Assembly: GCA_032907565.1 (NCBI GenBank)
Contig: JAJJPK010000049.1
Coordinates: forward strand, 1-5,511
Source of the DNA: ZC4RG29 sp032907565
Lineage (GTDB): Bacteria; Bacteroidota; Bacteroidia; Cytophagales; Cyclobacteriaceae
Length of the DNA stretch: 5,511 nt
Reading direction: 5' to 3'
Positions within the stretch are counted from its first letter, which is position 1, and each line of letters begins with the position of its first letter. The position numbers were made by a program, and so were the translations under genes. The notes below the pieces were generated by a model, which worked only from the letters and a program-made list of their open reading frames with translations, was not told the origin of the DNA and did no database searches. Below, in pieces: positions 1 to 5,155 of the stretch.

Positions 1-47
1 GTGAATGAGTGAATGAATCAGTGAATGAGTGAATGAGCGAATGAGCG
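1..47. repeat. 8-bp tandem repeat (GTGAATGA units)
   Basis: Two GTGAATGA units are followed by an ATCA interruption, two more GTGAATGA units, one variant GCGAATGA, and a partial GCG that abuts the stop codon of the minus-strand hydrolase gene. The array touches the window edge, so its true length is unknown. It lies just downstream of that gene. It is not G/C-rich stem-forming DNA and does not look like a terminator. Simple repeats of this kind can change copy number by slippage, but nothing here shows that this one does. Confidence 0.8.
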
Positions 48-941
48 TTACCGGCTGCTTACGGCAATCTTTTCCGGGTCGTACGATATGCGGGCTCTGC
101 CGTAACCACAAACGCGCGCACCCGCAAGGGTTTCGTATGGCACGCCGACGCACTCGCCGTCGATAATCTGTCGTACACATTCAACCTGCTCACGGATAAA
201 TGCCCGGTCGTACGGAAGGTCGTGTCCGGGATAAATGGTATGAAACTCGGCTCGATTGAGAAGTTTGCGAAGGCTTTGCATGTACACCTCTAGAGGAAGA
301 GCGTCCGGCGGGTGAAGCCAGGTCAGGCCATTGTTCGTGTCGCCGGAATACAAAATACCGTCCTTGTGATCAAGAAGGCAGATGCTCCCGGCTGTATGAC
401 CCGGTGTGTGAATAACCTCGATCTTGCGGTCGCCCAGGTCAAAAATCTGCCCATCGTGTACAGGCACCAGGAAAACATGATACAGACTATCAGAGACAGG
501 AAACTTCTGATCGTCGGGGACGTCAATTTTTGCCAGGCTCGCTACCGTATACTTTCGCAACTGCTTCTTTCCAAAGAAACGGATCATATCGAAGTCGTCC
601 GGGTGGGCATAGACCTTTGGAAACTGGAAACTGCCACCGCTATGATCCAGGTGCGCGTGGGTATTGATGACTATTAGCGGTAGCGGTGTGATGGTCGCTA
701 TGAAGTCTCTCAGGTTCGCTACACCTAAGCCTGTATCGATGAGCATAGCACTGTCACGGCCAGCAATCAGGTACATGTTGTCGATGTCGCCTTCCGATAT
801 GCGCCACACGCCGTCGCGCAGCGTGTCGACTTTAAACCATGCTTGTGGAGCAGGAGCGGAGGAAGATTGACTGAAACCCTGGCTGGCGGCAAGGAACAAC
901 GCCAGGTTGCCGATGAGTAGAAAAGCGGACCTTTTTTTCAT
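48..941 (-). CDS. Secreted MBL-fold metallo-hydrolase
   Basis: This is a 297-aa metallo-beta-lactamase-superfamily hydrolase. The full metal site is visible: HxHxDH as T-H95-A-H97-L-D99-H100, H182 in HTPGH, D201 in SGD, and H240 in PGH. By family knowledge H95/H97/H182 bind one zinc, D99/H100/H240 the other, and D201 bridges them. Residues 1 to about 24 form a signal peptide (MKKRS, a hydrophobic run from about 7 to 20, then a small/polar GFSQ-S junction), so the enzyme is probably periplasmic or exported. The frame stays open to 1001, but the start at 941 is preferred because it gives a clean signal peptide and has a purine-rich AAAGAAGAA just upstream. The C-terminus (GYGRARISYDPE) looks complete. 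The substrate cannot be read from the sequence. Glyoxalase II-like thioesters, lactones or beta-lactams are all possible within the fold, and calling it a resistance enzyme is not justified. It is transcribed alone, divergently from the 213-aa gene. Confidence 0.93.
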   Translation of the reverse strand: MKKRSAFLLIGNLALFLAASQGFSQSSSAPAPQAWFKVDTLRDGVWRISEGDIDNMYLIAGRDSAMLIDTGLGVANLRDFIATITPLPLIVINTHAHLDHSGGSFQFPKVYAHPDDFDMIRFFGKKQLRKYTVASLAKIDVPDDQKFPVSDSLYHVFLVPVHDGQIFDLGDRKIEVIHTPGHTAGSICLLDHKDGILYSGDTNNGLTWLHPPDALPLEVYMQSLRKLLNRAEFHTIYPGHDLPYDRAFIREQVECVRQIIDGECVGVPYETLAGARVCGYGRARISYDPEKIAVSSR

Positions 942-1255
942 GGCGGTTTCTTCTTTCAACGTTGCACATTGGAGGCAGATACCGACGGCAAGGTAAGTCA
1001 CTTTTTAATAAAAAGAGTCCCAATTTATCCCACTCCTGTAGACATTCGTCGCCACTTTCTTTAATAAACCGCGTCATGGAGTTCGTTTACCCATCAAGTG
1101 GAAAAATATACGCTTCGCCCCGACGGGACAGAGAAAGCACTTTTATCATTTATCCGTTGCAACACGAGCTGGTTCTCCTAGGCTCCACAAGAATGGCATG
1201 TGATTTTCGCTCGTTGAAGAACGTGCCTTTCCCTGTCAACCGGGAAAAGGCCTCC
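942..1255. other. Divergent intergenic region, no gene seen
   Basis: This 314-bp spacer lies between two outward-facing starts and must contain both promoters. A plus-strand frame is open throughout (from an ATG at 962), but its translation is a low-complexity mix with no domain and reads as non-coding. Two similar A/T-rich stretches, CACTTTTTAATAAA at 999-1012 and CACTTTCTTTAATAAA at 1053-1068, form an imperfect direct repeat. The first contains a short inverted repeat, CTTTTT-AAT-AAAAAG (1001-1015). I could not find a convincing Bacteroidota TTTG/TAnnTTTG promoter on either strand. Confidence 0.55.
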
Positions 1256-1897
1256 ATGTGTCACCAAACCGATAAAGAAATGAACCCAGAGAAAGAACCC
1301 GCAATTGTTCCGGAACAAAAGACCGGAAAAGAAATAGACGCCACTGCATCCGTTCTGCTTGCCAATGATACTGTTGCCCGCGAGTACTTCACCACGGCTG
1401 TAAACCGCCTTCAAACCGTGCGCGAATGGGCTACTTTGGCTGGAGAGCCTTCCGCGGAGTTTGCCCTTACCGATGCGGAGGGCAATGTAGTCGATCGCCC
1501 TGTGCAGAAAGGCGATTACCTGAAAATCAAAATCCCCGGTCCCGGTAATCCCGCAGGCGATGGCTACGACTGGGTAAGGATCGAAGAGGTCGAAATCATG
1601 TCATCCGAAGACACCAACCGATACGCGTTTCGCGTCCGTCCGGCACGAAACCCGAGCGAACCACAGAGCAGCGTGGCGCATTTTTACTCGGAAGACTCTA
1701 CCAGCACCTTTAGCGTTACTCGTGACAAGAATGTCGTAACGGCAGCGATCTTCGATCGAAACACAAAGCCAAATACCGAATCCGATTCTGCAGCCGGAAA
1801 AGTACGCGACGCCCTGGTTGGCACGGCGGGTATTGTTGCCTTTTCGCGAATTCAATGGCAAAATCTGGTCAACGGATTATTGAAGCGCGACGATTAG
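1256..1897 (+). CDS. Conserved-looking hypothetical protein, 213 aa
   Basis: I do not recognise this family by name. The protein is soluble and acidic, with no signal peptide or membrane span. It has a charged, probably disordered N-terminus (residues 1-30) and a helical segment around 34-62 (LLANDTVAREYFTTAVNRLQ). A probably beta-rich core covers about 66-165, with glycine/proline turns such as KGDYLKIKIPGPG (85-97) and DGYDWVRIE (102-110), and the run FRVRPARNP (125-133). A second helix near the C-terminus follows (about 178-210). The core turn motifs look like those of a real constrained domain, so this is unlikely to be a chance ORF. The ATG at 1256 was chosen because AAAAGG ends five bases before it. 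The ATG at 1280, giving 205 aa and preceded by AAAGAA, is nearly as good. The baeRF gene follows on the same strand after 165 bp, so the two could be co-expressed, but that gap is large enough for a separate promoter. Confidence 0.75.
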   Translation: MCHQTDKEMNPEKEPAIVPEQKTGKEIDATASVLLANDTVAREYFTTAVNRLQTVREWATLAGEPSAEFALTDAEGNVVDRPVQKGDYLKIKIPGPGNPAGDGYDWVRIEEVEIMSSEDTNRYAFRVRPARNPSEPQSSVAHFYSEDSTSTFSVTRDKNVVTAAIFDRNTKPNTESDSAAGKVRDALVGTAGIVAFSRIQWQNLVNGLLKRDD

Positions 1898-2020
1898 GTA
1901 GTGCTAACAATTCGGAGTGAGAGGCGCAGAAGATGTTTTGCATTGCAACATTAGCTTATTCGGAACCGGAAAGAATCAGTATACGTACTAACAAACGTCA
2001 TGGGAAAGAAATGGGAATAG

Positions 2021-2037
2021 CACTAGCTTGTCACTAG
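2021..2037 (+). promoter_or_regulatory. CACTAG direct repeat upstream of baeRF
   Basis: CACTAG occurs at 2021-2026 and again at 2032-2037, an 11-bp period that puts both copies on the same DNA face. The second copy extends to ACTAGT. The pair lies 26-42 bp before the baeRF start codon, where a promoter or operator would be expected. No regulator is known from the sequence, and the repeats are short enough to have arisen by chance. Confidence 0.3.
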
Positions 2038-2062
2038 TAGTAAAACGCAATATCAGATCGCT

Positions 2063-3157
2063 ATGAATGAATTACATGATAAGCTGCTTCAAGTACGGGA
2101 GGGCCCCTGTCTTTCCGTCATAGTACCTCAATACAGGCTTGCGCCTGAGCGCATGCAAAACCCGGAATTGCTTCGGAAAGCCATTCAAAAAGCGAAAGCC
2201 CTCGCGAAGGAACACGAGTTGCCGGACAAACTCATGACCGAACTCGATCGACTGACCCACCAACTCAATGCCCCTAACTACTCCAGGGATGGGGTCGGAA
2301 TCTTCGTTTCTGAGCCAGTCTCAGGCATCGTATCCTTTCCGTTTCCGGTACAGGAAAGAGTTGTCATTGACAGCTCTTTTGTAACACGAGACCTTTATTA
2401 TCTTCAGCAACTCAGTCAACCCTATTACGTTGCCGCTATTGGCAAAAAACAAATTCGGCTTTATTCGGCCCACAGAGATATTCTTACGGAAATAACCGAC
2501 GGCGAGTTTCCGCTCACCTTTGAGGATGAATACGAATATGCGCGCCCCGCGCCTGTATTCGGTCACGGGCGCCAGGAGATGGCGGACGAAAAGAGCAGGA
2601 TGATCAAAGTGAGAACGCAGTCGTTCTTCCGGGACGCCCACAACGAAATCGCGCGGATTATGGGATCAACACCTGTTCCCCTCATCGTGGCAGGCACCGT
2701 GGAGAGTGTGGCCGACTTCAGGCAGCAGGACACTGCCCAGTTGATACGCGGAGAGATTATAGGATCCTTTGACGAATACAATTTCCAGGAACTCAGGGCC
2801 AGGGCATTCGAGGCGTTCCTCGAATACCGCCAGAAGGACCTCGCGGAACGAATTGCCATGGTAGAGGAGAATGACGTTCCCGACCGGGTCGCAAGGGGCA
2901 TACAGAACGTGTGGCTGGCTGCCCAGGCGGGACGAGGGCTAACCCTCCTCGTCGAAAAGGATTATGAAACCACTGGCTACGTTGTCGATGGGTATCCACA
3001 ACTGTTTCTCAGTGAACCGTCAAGAGAACACAAGACCCTGCCGGCGGCAGTCGACGAGATTATAGAGACTGTGATCGCCAAAGGAGGTAACGTGCTTTTC
3101 GCGGACAATGGTGCGCTGGCGTCCCTTGATCGGATAGCACTCCAATTGCGATACTAA
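2063..3157 (+). CDS. Bacterial archaeo-eukaryotic release-factor-like protein (baeRF family)
   Basis: This 364-aa cytoplasmic protein has the three-part layout of the eRF1/Pelota-like bacterial families described as baeRF. Residues 1-150 are an N-terminal alpha/beta domain (LSVIVPQYRLAPE, GVGIFVSEPVSGI, PYYVAAIGKKQIRLYS). Residues about 160-285 form a middle RNase H-like domain that begins with GHGRQ (167-171) and continues RTQSFFRDAHNEI and PLIVAGTVESVADFR. Residues about 286-364 are an L7Ae-like domain ending GGNVLFADNGALASLDRIALQLRY-type (341-364), a pattern I associate with these proteins. By family knowledge such proteins are proposed to act on stalled or hibernating ribosomes. True GGQ-dependent peptide release is not shown, and the GGQ loop here is altered. 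The ATG at 2063 lacks a clear Shine-Dalgarno, which is common in Bacteroidota. The gene converges on the SDR gene with 13 bp between stops. The superfamily call is firm; the exact baeRF subfamily is not. Confidence 0.85.
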   Translation: MNELHDKLLQVREGPCLSVIVPQYRLAPERMQNPELLRKAIQKAKALAKEHELPDKLMTELDRLTHQLNAPNYSRDGVGIFVSEPVSGIVSFPFPVQERVVIDSSFVTRDLYYLQQLSQPYYVAAIGKKQIRLYSAHRDILTEITDGEFPLTFEDEYEYARPAPVFGHGRQEMADEKSRMIKVRTQSFFRDAHNEIARIMGSTPVPLIVAGTVESVADFRQQDTAQLIRGEIIGSFDEYNFQELRARAFEAFLEYRQKDLAERIAMVEENDVPDRVARGIQNVWLAAQAGRGLTLLVEKDYETTGYVVDGYPQLFLSEPSREHKTLPAAVDEIIETVIAKGGNVLFADNGALASLDRIALQLRY

Positions 3158-3170
3158 CAAGACGGCATCC

Positions 3171-4028
3171 CTACGTATTGAGTATTTCGCCTCCGTTCGG
3201 ATGCAAGAACTGCCCAGTCATGTAGGTGGAGTCGTCGCTTGCCAGAAATAAGAAGCTGGGAGCGACCTCCGCCGGTTCACCCGCCCGTTCCATCGGTACA
3301 TCGCTTCCGTGGCTCGCCACCCGGTCGGGCTTGAAGCTGGATACAATGAGCGGTGTCCAGATCGGACCTGGCGCGACGCCATTCACCCGAATCCCTTTCT
3401 TAACGAGGTTAGCCGACAAACTGCGCGTGAACGCCACAATCGCTCCTTTCGTTGCGGCATAGTCAATCAGGTGCGGGCTTCCCCGATATGCCGTGACTGA
3501 AGATGTGTTGATAATGACACTACCTTTTTTCATGGCAGGCAGTGCGTTTTGTGTGATCCAGAACATTGAAAAAATGTTCGTAGCGAAGGTCTTCTTTAAC
3601 TGAGGCGTGTCTATATCGGTAATCGACTTGCGCTCATAGTGAATCGCCGCGTTGTTGACAAGGATGTCTATGTGACCTAGTTTTTTGACTGCCGACTTCA
3701 GTATCCTCCTGCAGACTGCCTCAGACGCGATATCGCCACTCAACAAGAGGCACCGGCGGCCCAATTCCTCTACCTTTTCCCTGGTTTTTTCCGCATCCTC
3801 ATGCTCGTTGAGATAAGAAAGCGCAACGTCAGCACCTTCCTCTGCAAACAGGATGGCCACTGCCCTGCCGATGCCGCTGTCTCCCCCGGTGATGAAAGCA
3901 ACCTTGTTCTCAAGCTTAAAGGGTCGTTCAGGCCGATGCGCCTTGGGCGAAGGTTTCATTTTGGCCTCGCTTCCCGGGCGCGCCTGTGTTTGCGAAGGAC
4001 GTATCTTCTTTTTCTCTTTCTTTGCCAT
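3171..4028 (-). CDS. GSP39/YghA-type short-chain dehydrogenase
   Basis: This 285-aa SDR oxidoreductase is close to Bacillus general stress protein 39 and E. coli YghA. The visible motifs are the nucleotide-binding TGGDSGIG (47-54), NNAA (125-128), and a catalytic set of N151, S177, Y190 and K194 (YAATK). PG follows at 220-221, and the C-terminus (SDDSTYMTGQFLHPNGG) is typical of the group. Residues 1-40 form a subfamily-specific N-terminal arm containing PGSEAKMKPSPKA. Its first eight residues hold five lysines. There is no acidic residue at the end of beta-2 (SYLNE), which fits NADP(H) better than NAD(H), although that is inference. The substrate is unknown; homologues reduce or oxidise simple aldehydes, ketones and alcohols. 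The gene lies 26 bp behind the DUF6496-type gene and is likely its operon partner. The start at 4028 has no strong ribosome-binding site but fits the family N-terminus. Confidence 0.93.
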   Translation of the reverse strand: MAKKEKKKIRPSQTQARPGSEAKMKPSPKAHRPERPFKLENKVAFITGGDSGIGRAVAILFAEEGADVALSYLNEHEDAEKTREKVEELGRRCLLLSGDIASEAVCRRILKSAVKKLGHIDILVNNAAIHYERKSITDIDTPQLKKTFATNIFSMFWITQNALPAMKKGSVIINTSSVTAYRGSPHLIDYAATKGAIVAFTRSLSANLVKKGIRVNGVAPGPIWTPLIVSSFKPDRVASHGSDVPMERAGEPAEVAPSFLFLASDDSTYMTGQFLHPNGGEILNT

Positions 4029-4054
4029 ACCGGATCAGAAATCGCTGAGCAAGC

Positions 4055-4243
4055 TTATTTTTTTTGTGATTTCTTTTTCTTGGGAACCTTGGCCCCTTTC
4101 TCACGGGCCTCGGAGAGACCGATCGCTATCGCCTGCTTCTTGCTTGTAACCTTGCGGCCACTGCCCGATTTCAGCGTACCTTTTTTCCTCTTACGCATCG
4201 CACGCTTTACCGACTCCTGCGCCTTCTTTGAATACTTTGCCAT
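4055..4243 (-). CDS. Lysine-rich small protein, DUF6496 type
   Basis: This is a 62-aa, extremely basic protein with 24 Lys/Arg against 3 Glu. It carries the recognisable pattern MAKYSKKAQESVKRAM (1-16), RKKGTLKSG (19-27), and KKQAIAIGLSEAREKGAKVP (35-54), ending in a KKKK tail. This matches the small DUF6496 family as I know it. The family function is not established; the charge suggests binding to nucleic acid or another polyanion, which is inference. The frame extends eight codons further to 4267, but the MAKYS start at 4243 is the family-like N-terminus. The gene lies immediately upstream of the SDR, with 26 bp between them, and is probably the first gene of a two-gene unit. Confidence 0.85.
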   Translation of the reverse strand: MAKYSKKAQESVKRAMRKRKKGTLKSGSGRKVTSKKQAIAIGLSEAREKGAKVPKKKKSQKK

Positions 4244-4617
4244 AACTCGATACATTTTTTTCAACAATCATGTCTTCAAGTGTGAATGGAAAAACCATGC
4301 CGGAATGTCTTGACGTGTTGAAGTGCCTGCCCGACTGCCCAACGTCACTGAAGAACTTAGGGTACGGTAGACGGTCAGGCGGGTTGAAGTTTGCCGTTCG
4401 CCACTTGACTGCTGAGAATCGGATGTGCATGCGTCGGCCTCAAATACTGATGCCAGGAGTAGCAATAAATGCGGCAACATGTTGTGGAGTTTTCTAACCA
4501 TGCGAGCAGGACAAAGCTCAATGGGACTTCCAGAAACGGAAGTGGCACGAAATTTCTATAAACATCTAATGCCTGTCGTGTCTGGATATCCTGAACGGGA
4601 TTAAGACCAATCACACT
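4244..4617. other. Intergenic region without a supported gene
   Basis: This divergent spacer should contain the promoter of the minus-strand DUF6496/SDR unit and that of the plus-strand 85-aa gene. Small frames exist on both strands: plus 4270-4497; plus 4500-4604, which would give 34 aa; and minus 4268-4501, with a hydrophobic start. None shows a domain, sensible composition or a ribosome-binding site. The sequence AGTGGCACG (4541-4549) followed by TATAAA (4557-4562) recurs in similar form upstream of the PA2169-family gene and is a weak promoter candidate. Confidence 0.5.
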
Positions 4618-4660
4618 CCTTTCAACCGGTGGTCGCCGACCCGGCCGTTGGGTTGAAAGG
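4618..4660 (+). repeat. 10-bp inverted repeat forming a large stem-loop
   Basis: CCTTTCAACC (4618-4627) is exactly complementary to GGTTGAAAGG (4651-4660). The 23-nt interior can form a smaller hairpin, GGTC-GCC-GACC (4631-4641). Together with the next hairpin it occupies most of the 100 bases before the 85-aa gene, so it would be a structured 5' leader if transcription begins upstream of it. It could also be a DNA-level inverted repeat or part of a small RNA. Confidence 0.65.
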
Positions 4661-4672
4661 CAAAAGACAGGT

Positions 4673-4690
4673 GGGGCTCTTCGGAGCCCC
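4673..4690 (+). promoter_or_regulatory. GC-rich hairpin with TTCG tetraloop in the leader
   Basis: GGGGCTC (4673-4679), TTCG (4680-4683) and GAGCCCC (4684-4690) form a perfect 7-bp stem capped by a very stable tetraloop. The hairpin is preceded by an A-rich stretch (CAAAAGACA) but is followed by TCAATTTCG, not a T-run, so it is at best an imperfect intrinsic terminator. It ends 28 bases before the ATG at 4719. It may be an attenuator or leader element, the 3' end of a short RNA, or a terminator for upstream plus-strand transcription. Confidence 0.6.
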
Positions 4691-4718
4691 TCAATTTCGA
4701 CCCTAATGCTTACATCTT

Positions 4719-4976
4719 ATGGACAGCTCAATCACCATACGCGCGGAATCCTTTCAGTTCAAGGATCTGGAAGAAGGTTATCCGCTACAATTACGCACAA
4801 CAGTATCCTCAAAGAAACTCCGGAACCTGCAAAAGGGGTCGCGGGTACGTGTTGTGCATGAGAACTCCCGTCTTGATGCAACGCTGATCGACGACCCGAT
4901 CCTGGTTGGCGAAGGGGTGGGCGGAACCGATAACGCTGAAGTTTCAATAGAAGTGTTAAAAGCTTCGGAAGCGTAG
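4719..4976 (+). CDS. Hypothetical protein, 85 aa
   Basis: I do not recognise this protein. It is soluble, with no signal peptide, membrane segment or cysteine. Alternating hydrophobic and polar residues suggest mostly beta-strands: SITIRAESFQF (4-14), PLQLRTTVS (22-30), SRVRVVHENSRLDATLI (41-57), and AEVSIEVLKA (73-82), with a GEGVGG turn (64-69). The segment LQKGSRVRVVHE looks like a small barrel strand-turn, but no named domain follows from that. The ATG at 4719 has no Shine-Dalgarno and sits 28 bases after a strong hairpin. The composition and clean frame favour a real gene. It is followed by a palindromic spacer and the PA2169-family gene on the same strand. Confidence 0.65.
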   Translation: MDSSITIRAESFQFKDLEEGYPLQLRTTVSSKKLRNLQKGSRVRVVHENSRLDATLIDDPILVGEGVGGTDNAEVSIEVLKASEA

Positions 4977-4984
4977 GCGCCAAT

Positions 4985-5002
4985 TGTAAAAAGTATTTTA
5001 CA
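4985..5002. promoter_or_regulatory. Palindrome TGTAAAA-N4-TTTTACA
   Basis: TGTAAAA (4985-4991) is exactly mirrored by TTTTACA (4996-5002) around AGTA. Five bases later a second near-palindrome, GGAAAA-T-TTTTCC (5008-5020), follows. Both sit just after the 85-aa gene and about 135-170 bp before the PA2169-family start. The A/T-rich symmetric arms look more like a binding site for a dimeric regulator than a stable RNA terminator. No regulator is encoded in the window. Confidence 0.4.
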
Positions 5003-5090
5003 GTCGGGGAAAATTTTTCCGTTCGCGTCTCGTGACATCGTCAGTGTCAATCATTAACCGTCGAATAAAGGTCTAACGCGATCGCAATGT

Positions 5091-5109
5091 AGTGGCACGG
5101 TTTTATAAA
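5091..5109 (+). promoter_or_regulatory. Possible promoter upstream of the PA2169-family gene
   Basis: AGTGGCACG (5091-5099) followed four bases later by TATAAA (5104-5109) sits 47-65 bp before the start codon at 5156. A related arrangement occurs at 4541-4562. TGGCACG resembles a sigma-54 -24 element, but the GC of the -12 element is absent at the right spacing. It matches no sigma-54 or Bacteroidota housekeeping promoter closely. This is tentative. Confidence 0.25.
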
Positions 5110-5155
5110 TGCACTTACCCAAATAAGAAGTAGAAGAAACGTAAATGTGAGGACC

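Noticed and set aside
312..677. Plus-strand 121-aa ORF inside the hydrolase gene
   Set aside because: It is antisense to a protein with a complete metal-binding site. Its translation shows no domain, so it is a shadow frame.
48..941. Antibiotic-resistance beta-lactamase
   Set aside because: The fold and zinc ligands are shared by many hydrolases. Nothing specific to class B beta-lactamases can be shown from the sequence.
942..1001. Longer hydrolase start at 1001
   Set aside because: It would bury the signal peptide behind 20 residues. The ATG at 941 gives a standard MKK signal peptide and a purine-rich upstream stretch.
962..1255. N-terminal extension of the 213-aa protein from the ATG at 962
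   Set aside because: The added 98 residues look non-coding (mixed composition, no motif) and would consume almost the whole divergent promoter region. The starts at 1256 or 1280 are better.
3801..4313. Plus-strand 170-aa ORF with phenylalanine-rich runs
   Set aside because: It is antisense to the SDR and DUF6496-type genes. The Phe/Leu runs are the complement of their lysine codons.
4268..4501. Minus-strand 77-aa ORF with a hydrophobic start and a cysteine (possible lipoprotein)
   Set aside because: The lipobox is poor (ADAC), the remainder is low-complexity Ser/Thr/Arg, and there is no ribosome-binding site. It is more likely chance.
4541..4557. Sigma-54 promoter (TGGCACG -24 element)
   Set aside because: The -12 GC is missing at the required spacing here and at 5093. 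TGGCACG also appears inside coding regions of this window, so the match is weak.
4500..4604. 34-aa plus-strand ORF
   Set aside because: It is short, has no ribosome-binding site or similarity I recognise, and overlaps the candidate promoter motif.
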